From NCBI GenBank assembly GCA_018266775.1, contig JAFDZS010000005.1, positions 257 to 64,256 on the forward strand: 64,000 nt of DNA. The letters run 5' to 3'. Shown here one piece after another: positions 34,800 to 42,631 of this stretch; position 1 is the stretch's first letter, and every line of letters starts with the position of its first letter. The stretch is from Bacteroidota bacterium (GTDB lineage: Bacteria > Bacteroidota > Bacteroidia > Chitinophagales > Chitinophagaceae). The notes under the pieces were generated by a model. That model was not told the origin of the DNA. It did not search any database and saw nothing but the letters and a program-made list of their open reading frames with translations. Both the position numbers and the translations under genes were made by a program.

Positions 34800-35285
34800 A
34801 TGACTGAGAGAGAGTACAATGAATGTGTAAGCCTGTATGCTGACAATGTGTACCGCTTCATCCTCAAAAACCTGGGGCATGAAGAGGACGCACGTGATGT
34901 GGTACAGAGTGCATTCGAAAAAATGTGGGTGAACCGGGCGCAGGTGGATCATGTACGCAGCAAAAGCTTTTTATTTACGGTGGCTTATAACCAGATGATC
35001 GACCACATCCGTAAAAACAAAAGGATCAGCCTGAAGGAAGAATTTGCAGATACGGCAAAAGGCGTGGCGGACCCCCAGCATAATACCAAACGTATTTTAA
35101 ATGAAGCGTTGAGTACGTTAAGTGAACTGCAGCGCAGTTTGGTAATGCTGAAAGATTATGAAGGCTATAGTTATGACGAGATCGGGCAGATCACCAACCT
35201 GAGCGAAAGCCAGGTAAAAGTGTACCTGCACCGGGCAAGGCTGGCATTGAGGGAATATATTGTAAAGGTGGAGAATGTAATATAA
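34800..35285 (+). CDS. ECF-type RNA polymerase sigma factor
   Basis: 161 residues. Region 2 spans residues 5-75 (YADNVYRFILKNLGHEEDARDVVQSAFEKMW, then FTVAYNQMIDHIRK). Region 4 spans 95-155 (LSELQRSLVMLKDYEGYSYDEIGQITNLSESQVKVYLHRARLALREYI). It is followed after 132 bases by a gene for a membrane protein with a cytoplasmic acidic N-terminus (likely anti-sigma) and then by an outer-membrane beta-barrel gene, a common sigma/anti-sigma/target arrangement in this phylum. The inducing signal cannot be told from the sequence. Confidence 0.92.
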   Translation: MTEREYNECVSLYADNVYRFILKNLGHEEDARDVVQSAFEKMWVNRAQVDHVRSKSFLFTVAYNQMIDHIRKNKRISLKEEFADTAKGVADPQHNTKRILNEALSTLSELQRSLVMLKDYEGYSYDEIGQITNLSESQVKVYLHRARLALREYIVKVENVI

Positions 35286-35417
35286 CAGCCCCTCCGCCCC
35301 AAAGGTGAACCAGGGCCTGGTGAATTGAACTGCTTTTTTATAATGAAGTGTTTAAAAAATAAAAGCTGCACAAAGTCCTCCCTTTTGGGGAGGATTTAGG
35401 TGGGGCTTCCAATAAAA

Positions 35418-36554
35418 ATGAATATCAACCGCAATAATTACGAAACGTTTTTTCTGATGTATGTAGATAATGAACTGTCTGCCGCAGAACGGCATGCGGT
35501 GGAATTATTTATACAGGAAAATACTGACCTGGCAGAAGAGCTGCGTTTACTGCAGCAAACTGTACTGCCGGGCGACAGCTTTGTATTTGATGCGAAAAAC
35601 AGTTTACTGAAAGAAGAACATACTGCATTACAGGAAAACCTGTTGCTGTACATGGATGATGAACTGGATAGTGACGCAAAAAAAGCTGTTGAAAAATTAT
35701 TGCAGGAAGATGCACCGGCTGCAAAAGAATTTACCCTTTTACAAAAGACTCAATTATCAACCAGCGATGTGATGGTATTTGCTGATAAAAACAGTTTATA
35801 CCGCAAAGAGCCTGCTAAAGTGATTGCCTTTAACTGGAGAAGGATTGCCATTGCCGCCATACTGCTGGGCTTTGGTACATGGGGTACCGTTGCTTATTTA
35901 CAACACAGCAGTGCTGTTACCGGTGGCCCAACTGCTGATGCGGGTGCTGGCAAACCTGCAACTTTAACAACATCTGCCCATACCGGTAATGCAGGAACCA
36001 ACGCTATTGCCACAACAACGCAACCTGCTGCTGCAACAACAACTGCAACTGATATAAACAGTACCGAAACTAAAGCAACAACAGCAACAATAACAAAACC
36101 AAAAGCTGCTGCAACCACTGCAACTAAAAAAGCAATGGCTATACCTGCCACGCATACACCGCAAACCGCTATTGATAATAATGCAACAGCACAAAATCAG
36201 GCGCCAATAAAACCCAGTAATAATTTACCGCAACCTATTTCAAATAATTTTAACAAAGAAGACGGTAACAAAACAGCAACTGCAATCGTAACACCTTTAA
36301 GCAGGCCAACTGTTGAAAGTGGATCCAAAACAACAGCACAACCCGTGAATAATACGAATGCAAAAACTGAAGTTACCGGTTACGCTTTAAACACTAAGTA
36401 TATTGAAACCGATGCAGGGCAGGAAGATAACAGTAATAAAAAATCAAAACTGGGTAACCTGTTCCGTAAGGTAAAAAGAATAGTGGAACGTACCACCAAT
36501 GCACCTTCAGGCAATGGCGTAAAAATCGCCACATTCGATATAGCCATTAAATAA
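35418..36554 (+). CDS. Probable anti-sigma factor, single-pass membrane protein
   Basis: 378 residues from ATG 35418. The in-frame GTG at 35400 lies in a spacer repeat and is less likely. Residues 1-130 comprise two tandem copies of a roughly 60-residue acidic motif: FFLMYVDNELSAAERHAVELF and LLLYMDDELDSDAKKAVEKLL, each followed by a VFxxKNSLxxxE segment. Residues about 143-162 form one transmembrane helix (RRIAIAAILLGFGTWGTVAY). A long Thr/Ala-rich periplasmic linker follows, then a basic KKSKLGNLFRKVKRIVE end. No HxxxCxxC zinc motif. Position directly after the sigma gene suggests it is its anti-sigma partner; this is inference. Confidence 0.7.
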   Translation: MNINRNNYETFFLMYVDNELSAAERHAVELFIQENTDLAEELRLLQQTVLPGDSFVFDAKNSLLKEEHTALQENLLLYMDDELDSDAKKAVEKLLQEDAPAAKEFTLLQKTQLSTSDVMVFADKNSLYRKEPAKVIAFNWRRIAIAAILLGFGTWGTVAYLQHSSAVTGGPTADAGAGKPATLTTSAHTGNAGTNAIATTTQPAAATTTATDINSTETKATTATITKPKAAATTATKKAMAIPATHTPQTAIDNNATAQNQAPIKPSNNLPQPISNNFNKEDGNKTATAIVTPLSRPTVESGSKTTAQPVNNTNAKTEVTGYALNTKYIETDAGQEDNSNKKSKLGNLFRKVKRIVERTTNAPSGNGVKIATFDIAIK

Positions 36555-36573
36555 TTTTTAAACAGTCAGTAAC

Positions 36574-37458
36574 ATGAAACAGCTAATTACATTTTTAGCA
36601 GCACTAATTTTTTGCTCCGCTGCAGGCGCCCAAACCGACAGTACTAAAAACAGTAAGGACACGATACGCATCGGCGGTATAGTGATCATTAAAAATGGGA
36701 AAAAAGATAAAGAAAAAAGCAAAGGCTCATCAGAAGTAAATATTACTATGGGCCGTGAGCATAAAAGTAAAAAGAACAGCAACATCAGCACCAACTGGTG
36801 GATCGTTGACCTGGGTTTTTCCAACTATGATGATAAAACCAATTATGCCAATGCAGGCAGTTACCTTGTAAGCAGACCCGGTTATCCTGCATTAAATAAA
36901 AATGATTTTAAACTGAATGCGGGTAAAAGCATCAATGTAAACATCTGGTTCTTTATGCAAAGGCTGAATGTAGTGAAGCATTACGTGAACCTGCAGTATG
37001 GCTTAGGCCTGGAACTGAATAACTACCGGTATAAATCCGGCATCAGTTATAAAGAAAATGGAACAGCACCTTACAGTGGCGGTACACAAACTAATGCACC
37101 ATTCATCTTCAGGGACTCCATTTCATTTTCAAAAAATAAACTGGCTGCAGATTATTTAACTGTGCCACTGATGCTGAACTTCAGGACCAATCCTGACAGT
37201 CATAAAAAAGGCATCAGCCTGAGTGCAGGTGTAAGTGCTGGTTATTTATACAGCCAGCGTAATAAACAAAGAAGCCCTGAACGTGGTAAAGACAGGAATA
37301 AAGGTGATTATGACCTGAACCGTTTTAAATTAAGTTATGTAGCGGAATTAGGATTGGGCCCTGTACGGTTGTATGGCTCTTACAGTCCAAAATCTTTTTA
37401 CGATCACAGTTTGGATATGCGGCCTTACAATGTTGGCCTCCGTTTCAGCAACTGGTAA
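36574..37458 (+). CDS. Outer-membrane beta-barrel protein (PorT/OMP_b-brl-like)
   Basis: 294 residues with a signal peptide (MKQLITFLAALIFCSAAGAQ). A charged linker of about 60 residues (KNGKKDKEKSKGSSEVNITMG) is followed by alternating amphipathic strands such as LNAGKSINVNIWFFMQRLNV, YVNLQYGLGLELNNYRYKSG and ISLSAGVSAGYLYSQRNKQR, ending RPYNVGLRFSNW with a terminal aromatic, as in Bacteroidota eight-stranded barrels. The gap after the anti-sigma gene is 19 bases, so it is co-transcribed and probably part of the envelope-stress response of the sigma factor. Function otherwise unknown. Confidence 0.8.
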   Translation: MKQLITFLAALIFCSAAGAQTDSTKNSKDTIRIGGIVIIKNGKKDKEKSKGSSEVNITMGREHKSKKNSNISTNWWIVDLGFSNYDDKTNYANAGSYLVSRPGYPALNKNDFKLNAGKSINVNIWFFMQRLNVVKHYVNLQYGLGLELNNYRYKSGISYKENGTAPYSGGTQTNAPFIFRDSISFSKNKLAADYLTVPLMLNFRTNPDSHKKGISLSAGVSAGYLYSQRNKQRSPERGKDRNKGDYDLNRFKLSYVAELGLGPVRLYGSYSPKSFYDHSLDMRPYNVGLRFSNW

Positions 37459-37527
37459 GCTCTCTCACTCATGCCCTTGCCTGTTGAACACCGGTATAGG
37501 CAGGCTGGGTTTTGGGTTTTCAATAGG

Positions 37528-37558
37528 AACCTCCTGCAAATGATGCAGGAGGTTTTTT
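37528..37558 (+). terminator. Strong rho-independent terminator
   Basis: AACCTCCTGCA (37528-37538), 5-base loop, TGCAGGAGGTT (37544-37554), then TTTT. It ends the sigma/anti-sigma/barrel operon 70 bases after the last stop. Confidence 0.9.
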
Positions 37559-37566
37559 ATGAATCA

Positions 37567-37984
37567 TCATTTTTTTCGAATAAACCAATTTTCCATTTTA
37601 ATACCCTCCAGCCTTTCAAAATCTTTAATATTATCTGTAACCAAAATTAATTTGTTTTCAATTGCGGTAACTCCAATGAGTAAATCAAATTCGTCATGCA
37701 TCGGCCTGCCTGATTTTTTCAGACGAACCTTTTCTTTTGCATAACGTTTAATTGAACCGAATATAGGAATGATGGTAAGCCCGCTTAAGCCCGCTAATAA
37801 AATTATCAACAGCTTTATGTGATTTTGCGGGATTATCACTATTCTCTGCACCAAACCTTAATTCCGCAACAGTTATTTCGGAGATGTAACAATTTTCCCT
37901 CCCTTTATTCCTGATGATTTCGTCCAGATTAAGTTTTCCCCTGAGAAAAAAGACGCAGGTATTGGTATCTAATAAATACGGCAT
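37567..37984 (-). pseudogene. VapC-like PIN-domain toxin, frameshifted by a 10-bp tandem duplication
   Basis: The N-terminal part (37984 down to 37796) reads PYLLDTNTCVFFLRG..ITVAELRFGAEN..KAVDNFISGL, and the C-terminal part in another frame reads TIIPIFGSIKRYAKEKVRL..MHDEFDLLIGVTAIEN..LVTDNIKDFERLEG. The break falls in TAAGCCCGCT repeated twice in tandem (37776-37795, plus strand). Removing one copy restores an uninterrupted PIN protein of about 135 residues with all four acidic catalytic positions (LLDTN, AELRFG, EFDLLIG, VTDN.KDF). PIN toxins of this type are RNases. The stop of the preceding antitoxin gene overlaps its start by one base. Clearly recent inactivation, if not a sequencing error. 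Confidence 0.85.
37776..37795. repeat. 10-bp tandem duplication TAAGCCCGCT x2
   Basis: Exact duplication inside the PIN toxin gene; the cause of its frameshift. Confidence 0.95.
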
Positions 37985-38223
37985 CAGAATTTAATGGCTT
38001 TAGCTTTAAACTTCCTGTTTTTTTTAATGGCTTTAAAGATTGCTGCGGCAGATTTACCTGATGCAAAAGCCCCAAAAGATTTATAAAACGAATCATCTTT
38101 GGATTTGCTTTTAGCTTTAAGAGATTTAGATAAAGAATCTAACAGGCCCTGTTTATTGATGGGGCTCAAACCATCCATTAAGCTGGTGTAAGACTCAATA
38201 ATATGTTTGTCAGTATAACTCAT
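37984..38223 (-). CDS. Antitoxin partner of the broken PIN toxin
   Basis: 79 residues (MSYTDKHIIESYTSLMDGLS...). The protein is Lys/Ser-rich and helical, with a basic tail (KKNRKFKAKAIKF). Its stop TGA at 37984-37986 overlaps the toxin ATG by one base, the usual arrangement of vapBC-type modules, and the gene precedes the PIN gene, as antitoxins do. No classic AbrB, MetJ or Phd motif is evident; identity rests on context and size. It remains intact although the toxin is frameshifted, as expected if loss of toxin is tolerated. Confidence 0.75.
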   Translation of the reverse strand: MSYTDKHIIESYTSLMDGLSPINKQGLLDSLSKSLKAKSKSKDDSFYKSFGAFASGKSAAAIFKAIKKNRKFKAKAIKF

Positions 38224-38342
38224 ACATTGTAAAATTAGCTAAACAGATGCTATTTTGTATCCGTCAGCAGTAATAAATATTTTACATGAGATGAATACAT
38301 GCCTCAAATTTGCAGGTATCTGTTTTTTGGCTATCTTTCATT

Positions 38343-38350
38343 TACATTTG
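38343..38350 (+). promoter_or_regulatory. -7 box TACATTTG upstream of the MBOAT gene
   Basis: A perfect TAnnTTTG, 50 bases before ATG 38401 and inside the in-frame extension beginning at 38299. It supports the shorter protein. Confidence 0.4.
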
Positions 38351-38400
38351 TAACGGGCCGCCAGGCAATCACTAAACCTTACAGACAACCAGGACACACT

Positions 38401-39861
38401 ATGCTTTTTAACTCATTGGGATTTGCCTTATTTCTGCCCATTGTTTTCTTACTCTATTGGTTTGCCACAAAAGGAAAATTAAAAACACAGAACATTTTAT
38501 TGATGGCAGCCAGCTATTATTTTTATGCCTGCTGGGATTATCGTTTTTTATTCCTCCTTATCTTTTCCACTTTCCTCGATTATTTTACCGGTATTAAAAT
38601 GAATGATGCACCGGATAAAAAAGGCCGCCGCTTCTGGTTTTGGTTAAGCGTAATCGTTAACCTTGGTTTCCTGGGCGTGTTTAAATACTTCAACTTCTTT
38701 GCATCATCATTGGCAGATGCATTGGCGATGGCAGGCATCAAAACCAATTTCTGGTCGTTGCAGGTAATCCTTCCGGTGGGTATTTCGTTTTATACATTTC
38801 ATGGCTTGTCGTATGTAATAGATATTTACAACGGAAAAATAAAAGCAGAAAGAAATTTTATTGACTACTCTTTATTCGTAAGTTTTTTTCCATTGCTGGT
38901 AGCGGGGCCGATAGAAAGGGCTACCCACTTATTACCACAAATAAAGAAAGAACGGCACTTTGATGCACGCATGGCAACAGATGGTTTGCGCCAGATATTA
39001 TGGGGCCTGTTTAAAAAAATAGTGATAGCAGATAATTGTGCAGAATATGCCAACACCATTTTTAATCATGCTGGAAATTTTCACGGCAGTTCATTAGTGC
39101 TCGGTGCTGTGTTTTTTGCTTTCCAGATCTATGGTGATTTTTCCGGCTACTCCGATATTGCACTGGGCACTGCACGCCTGCTGGGCTTCGACCTGCTGCG
39201 CAATTTTGCTTTTCCTTATTTCTCCCGTGATATTGCAGAGTTCTGGCGGCGCTGGCACATTTCATTATCTTCCTGGTTCCGCGATTATTTATACATACCG
39301 CTTGGCGGCAGCAAAGTAAGTACGGCTGTTAAAGTGAGAAATACTTTCATCATTTTTTTAGTGAGCGGTTTTTGGCATGGCGCCAACTGGACGTTTATTG
39401 TATGGGGCTTTTTAAATGCACTCTTCATCATGCCATCCATCATCTTTAATACCAACCGGAGCAACCTGGATATTGTGGCAAGAGGAAAATTATTTCCTTC
39501 TGCGAAAGAATTTATTTCAATCATCATCACTTTTGGATTAACTGTTTTTGCGTGGATATTTTTTCGTGCTAAAAGTTTACATGATTCACTGAGTTATGTA
39601 AAAGGCATTTTTTCTTCTGCATTATTTAAAGCGCCGGATATTAAAGCATTGGTGGGTTCTCAAAATCACCCCTATATTTTATTTGTGTTTATGGCTTTTT
39701 TTATGATAGTGGAATGGCTGGGCAGGGAACATCAATATGCATTGGCTGCATTAGGTTTTAAATGGCCGGAGCCGGTAAGATGGACACTGTATTTTACCAT
39801 TGCGCTGTTCATCTTTTTATTTGCCGGTAAAGAACAACAATTTATTTACTTCCAGTTTTAA
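38401..39861 (+). CDS. MBOAT-family O-acyltransferase (AlgI-like)
   Basis: 486 residues, polytopic membrane protein. Family landmarks: MLFNSLGFALFLPIVFLLYW at the start, SFYTFHGLSYVIDIYNGK, AGPIERA, DFSGYSDIALG, FWRRWHISLSSWFRDYLYIP and the catalytic histidine in SGFWHGANWTF. Such proteins pass acyl (often acetyl) groups across the inner membrane to modify extracellular polysaccharides or teichoic-like polymers. I chose ATG 38401 because the longer form from 38299 adds an atypical N-terminus. The next gene begins 3 bases after the stop and encodes an SGNH-like partner, so the two likely form an O-acylation pair. Confidence 0.93.
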   Translation: MLFNSLGFALFLPIVFLLYWFATKGKLKTQNILLMAASYYFYACWDYRFLFLLIFSTFLDYFTGIKMNDAPDKKGRRFWFWLSVIVNLGFLGVFKYFNFFASSLADALAMAGIKTNFWSLQVILPVGISFYTFHGLSYVIDIYNGKIKAERNFIDYSLFVSFFPLLVAGPIERATHLLPQIKKERHFDARMATDGLRQILWGLFKKIVIADNCAEYANTIFNHAGNFHGSSLVLGAVFFAFQIYGDFSGYSDIALGTARLLGFDLLRNFAFPYFSRDIAEFWRRWHISLSSWFRDYLYIPLGGSKVSTAVKVRNTFIIFLVSGFWHGANWTFIVWGFLNALFIMPSIIFNTNRSNLDIVARGKLFPSAKEFISIIITFGLTVFAWIFFRAKSLHDSLSYVKGIFSSALFKAPDIKALVGSQNHPYILFVFMAFFMIVEWLGREHQYALAALGFKWPEPVRWTLYFTIALFIFLFAGKEQQFIYFQF

Positions 39862-39864
39862 AAT

Positions 39865-40788
39865 ATGAAACCATTTTTAATTAAAGTAAGTTTCTTTTTG
39901 TTGCTGGTAACAGCGGCCATGCTGTTTGTGTTTTTTATTGCTGATGGCAAATCAGATGCCTATTACCTGCGCTTTACCACACCGCAACAACATTCACTCA
40001 TCATTGGTACATCAAGGGCTGCACAGGGTTTGCAACCTGAAGTGTTCGACAGTATTGTATATGCCCATAACGAACATCATTTTTTTAATTATGCTTTTAC
40101 TATCACCGATTCCCCTTTTGGCGAAGCATATTATGAGAGTATTCAGCATAAACTGGCAGAAGGTGTGAGGGATGGAATTTTCATCGTAACCGTTGATCCA
40201 TGGAGTTTATCGTCCAATACAACCGACCCGAATGATTCTGTTAATTTTCATGAGAACAAAGGCTTTATGGGTAAAACAAAATATGTAAACCTCAACCCTA
40301 ACATTCCGTATCTCGTACAATCTTATGGTGAGCCTTATGTAAACATCATCCGCAAATGGAAAAGCAGCACCGATTTATTATTGCATAAAGACGGCTGGCT
40401 GCAGGTGGATGTGCCCATGGACAGTCCATCTGTTGCTAAACGGTTACAAAATAAGATCAACGATTACCGAATGAACTTTTTACCGAACTTCCATTTTTCG
40501 ACCGTGCGCTTCAACTACTTCCAAAAAACATTATCGTATCTGCAGCAGCATGGAAAAGTGTACCTGGTTCGTTTACCCATTCATCCTGAAATATCAAAAA
40601 TTGAAGATGAACTGATGCCCGATTTTGAAGAGAAGGTAAATGCCGTTGCTGCAACCCTGCACATCCCTTACCTCGACTTCAGAACAATGGATAATCACTA
40701 TCAATATGTGGATGGCAATCATTTATACCAGTCGTCAGGTAAAGAAGTGTCGGAAACTATTGCCGGCTGGATAAAAATGCATCCCTGA
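39865..40788 (+). CDS. SGNH/DltD-like membrane-anchored partner of the acyltransferase
   Basis: 307 residues. One N-terminal transmembrane segment (FLIKVSFFLLLVTAAMLFVFFIA) anchors a periplasmic domain. Ser50 in IIGTSRAAQGLQPE and Asp283-x-x-His286 in DGNHLYQSSG match the Ser and Asp-His blocks of SGNH-type esterases/acyltransferases such as DltD, AlgX and PatB. The 3-base gap after the MBOAT gene makes co-translation likely. In such pairs the MBOAT protein exports the acyl group and the SGNH-like protein loads it on the glycan. The glycan target is not indicated by neighbouring genes. Confidence 0.75.
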   Translation: MKPFLIKVSFFLLLVTAAMLFVFFIADGKSDAYYLRFTTPQQHSLIIGTSRAAQGLQPEVFDSIVYAHNEHHFFNYAFTITDSPFGEAYYESIQHKLAEGVRDGIFIVTVDPWSLSSNTTDPNDSVNFHENKGFMGKTKYVNLNPNIPYLVQSYGEPYVNIIRKWKSSTDLLLHKDGWLQVDVPMDSPSVAKRLQNKINDYRMNFLPNFHFSTVRFNYFQKTLSYLQQHGKVYLVRLPIHPEISKIEDELMPDFEEKVNAVAATLHIPYLDFRTMDNHYQYVDGNHLYQSSGKEVSETIAGWIKMHP

Positions 40789-40975
40789 TTCATGAATTAA
40801 TATTGGTTAATTACGCCGTATTAACACGGTTATTGTGTATAACCAAAACGGGTTTTCCACAAGCGCTGGAAAAAAAACCTGCTCCCTGCTTAAAATTTGT
40901 TAATGTTATTCACGTGGATAAAATATTTTTACGTGGCATAACGTTTGAGTACAGATACTACAAATCAATTTTAAT

Positions 40976-41575
40976 ATGAAGCAGTTTCGTTTCCTTTTTT
41001 TCCTGTTATTGTTGTTTTGTGTGGCCTTAACGTCTTTTACTAAAAAAGGCGGAGGTAAAAAAGAAGCTGCAACGCATCATGGCCGTTACGCCATTGCCAA
41101 CCGTGTCCCCAAAGTAGTAACAGACAGCAGTGAAAATCCATATTATATTGTTATAGATAAAAGTGATTACGAATTAAAAGTGTATGATGACGAAGGCTGG
41201 TACGCCACTTACCCCATTGTATTTGGCAGTAAAGACCTGAGTGATAAAATGAAAGCCGGAGATAAGCGCACACCAGACGGCAAGTTTAAAGTGGTGCTGA
41301 AAAAAATACACCGCCAGTGGGGGCCCGAACTGTTACTGGATTATCCTAATACGGACAGCTATAAAAAATTCAACGACCGTAAAGCCAAAGGATTAATACC
41401 TTCCAATGCTAAAATCGGCGACGGCATTGCCATCCACGCCACACGCCCTGATGAGGAGTGGACGGTGGATAATTATTATAACTGGACCGATGGCTGCATC
41501 TCGGTAAAATATACAGAGATGAAAGACCTGTTCAGTTATATTCCGGTTGGTACACCGGTAACCATTCAGCAGTAA
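40976..41575 (+). CDS. L,D-transpeptidase (YkuD domain)
   Basis: 199 residues. The N-terminal hydrophobic segment FLFFLLLLFCVALTSF is a signal peptide or anchor. The YkuD domain covers about residues 55-197: YYIVIDKSDYELKVYDDEGW, then GDKRTPDGKFKV, and catalytic His154 (GIAIHATR) with Cys174 (TDGCISV). It would form 3-3 cross-links or attach proteins to peptidoglycan in the periplasm, possibly with roles in carbapenem tolerance. A separate promoter is likely in the 187-base gap upstream, with AT-rich sequence but no clear box. Its stop is 2 bases from that of the convergent next gene. Confidence 0.9.
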   Translation: MKQFRFLFFLLLLFCVALTSFTKKGGGKKEAATHHGRYAIANRVPKVVTDSSENPYYIVIDKSDYELKVYDDEGWYATYPIVFGSKDLSDKMKAGDKRTPDGKFKVVLKKIHRQWGPELLLDYPNTDSYKKFNDRKAKGLIPSNAKIGDGIAIHATRPDEEWTVDNYYNWTDGCISVKYTEMKDLFSYIPVGTPVTIQQ

Positions 41576-41577
41576 AT

Positions 41578-42498
41578 TTATTTGAAGTATTCCCTAACTA
41601 CACGATCATTTTCTATACGGAAAATGCCGATACCATTATAAGTATAAGAGTATTCTTCTCTCAGATTCGCCCCTTCAATTTGATATTGAATAATAACCCG
41701 GTTGTTCAGTTGCATTATTGAGAGTGTGTTATATGAATTTTGAGATGTTGCAGTATAAGGCACACTATAACAATTTTCAATATCGCTGAGTATTTCGTTG
41801 TCATTTGCAAACCATTTTTTGACCAGGTTTTTTTGTCGGTCAGAGCATTGGAACCCAAGCCCCAGTGCCGCAGTGAAACTGCACGACAAATTGCTGTAAG
41901 CGGCATTGGGTTCATCTTTATCCCACCAGCAATCTGATCCGGATTGCGAACTATAATATGCAAGGATTGCTTTTACCGGCTCGCTGCATGCTGTAATAAA
42001 TTTCGTATTCATCACAGTTTTATAACTGGCATTAATTGAAAGAATAGTACTTTTTTGAACTGATGGATTACTGCTTGTATTTTTTATTGCAGCGTTCATT
42101 TGATCGTAATAGTCATGACGGATCACTTGAAAAAAATTTCGGTCAGCCCCATCGTCTCTTGTTTTTAACCATGCGCCGGTGATGTGATTGCTGTCATCAA
42201 TAGACCCATCAAAGTATCCAGTTGTATCTTTTCCAATGTATTCCGTTAGCTTAATGCTGTATTTATCCGATACTCCTGTAAGACTTATTTTTTGTTTTTT
42301 AGAGTTATAATAATACCAACCGGTTACCTTATTGTTTTTAGTAACCAGTGCCATGGTTATGGAATATTTGTCTGCCACCCATCCATTATAAAATGATGTG
42401 TCCAATTGCGAATAGGTGCTGTTGTTTAAACAATAACACTCCATACTTGATAAGAGTAACAGTAATGCCGGGCTGTAATGTTTAATTTTAAGATTCAT
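41578..42498 (-). CDS. Secreted protein of unknown function
   Basis: 306 residues. The N-terminus (MNLKIKHYSPALLLLLSSMECYCL) looks like a signal peptide, perhaps a lipoprotein although the lipobox is imperfect. Residues 30-125 are beta-rich (WVADKYSITMALVTKNNKVTG, WYYYNSKKQKISLTGVSDKY), and residues 165-250 contain several Cys. No family was recognised. It converges with the L,D-transpeptidase gene, separated by only 2 bases. Isolated from other minus-strand genes by 133 bases upstream. Confidence 0.7.
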   Translation of the reverse strand: MNLKIKHYSPALLLLLSSMECYCLNNSTYSQLDTSFYNGWVADKYSITMALVTKNNKVTGWYYYNSKKQKISLTGVSDKYSIKLTEYIGKDTTGYFDGSIDDSNHITGAWLKTRDDGADRNFFQVIRHDYYDQMNAAIKNTSSNPSVQKSTILSINASYKTVMNTKFITACSEPVKAILAYYSSQSGSDCWWDKDEPNAAYSNLSCSFTAALGLGFQCSDRQKNLVKKWFANDNEILSDIENCYSVPYTATSQNSYNTLSIMQLNNRVIIQYQIEGANLREEYSYTYNGIGIFRIENDRVVREYFK

Positions 42499-42539
42499 TT
42501 TTATTCATTGTGCAAACTAATATTGTTCTAAGATACTTT

Positions 42540-42575
42540 TTTAGAAAGACAACCCCGCAGGTTGGCTTCATCTCA
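42540..42575. repeat. Dispersed CAACCYGCAGGTTG-type repeat
   Basis: AAGACAACCCCGCAGGTTGG resembles the pair of hairpins at 53680-53790 (AAGGCAACCTGTAAGGTTGA and AAGTCAACCTGCAGGGTTGC). Confidence 0.45.
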
Positions 42576-42631
42576 AAAAACAGTTCCATCATATATTATT
42601 TTTGATAGTGAATTTATGAGGCACTAAAATT

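Noticed and set aside
35894..36194. Minus-strand Ala/Val-rich and Cys-rich frames
   Set aside because: Antisense shadows of the Thr/Ala-rich linker of the anti-sigma-like protein.
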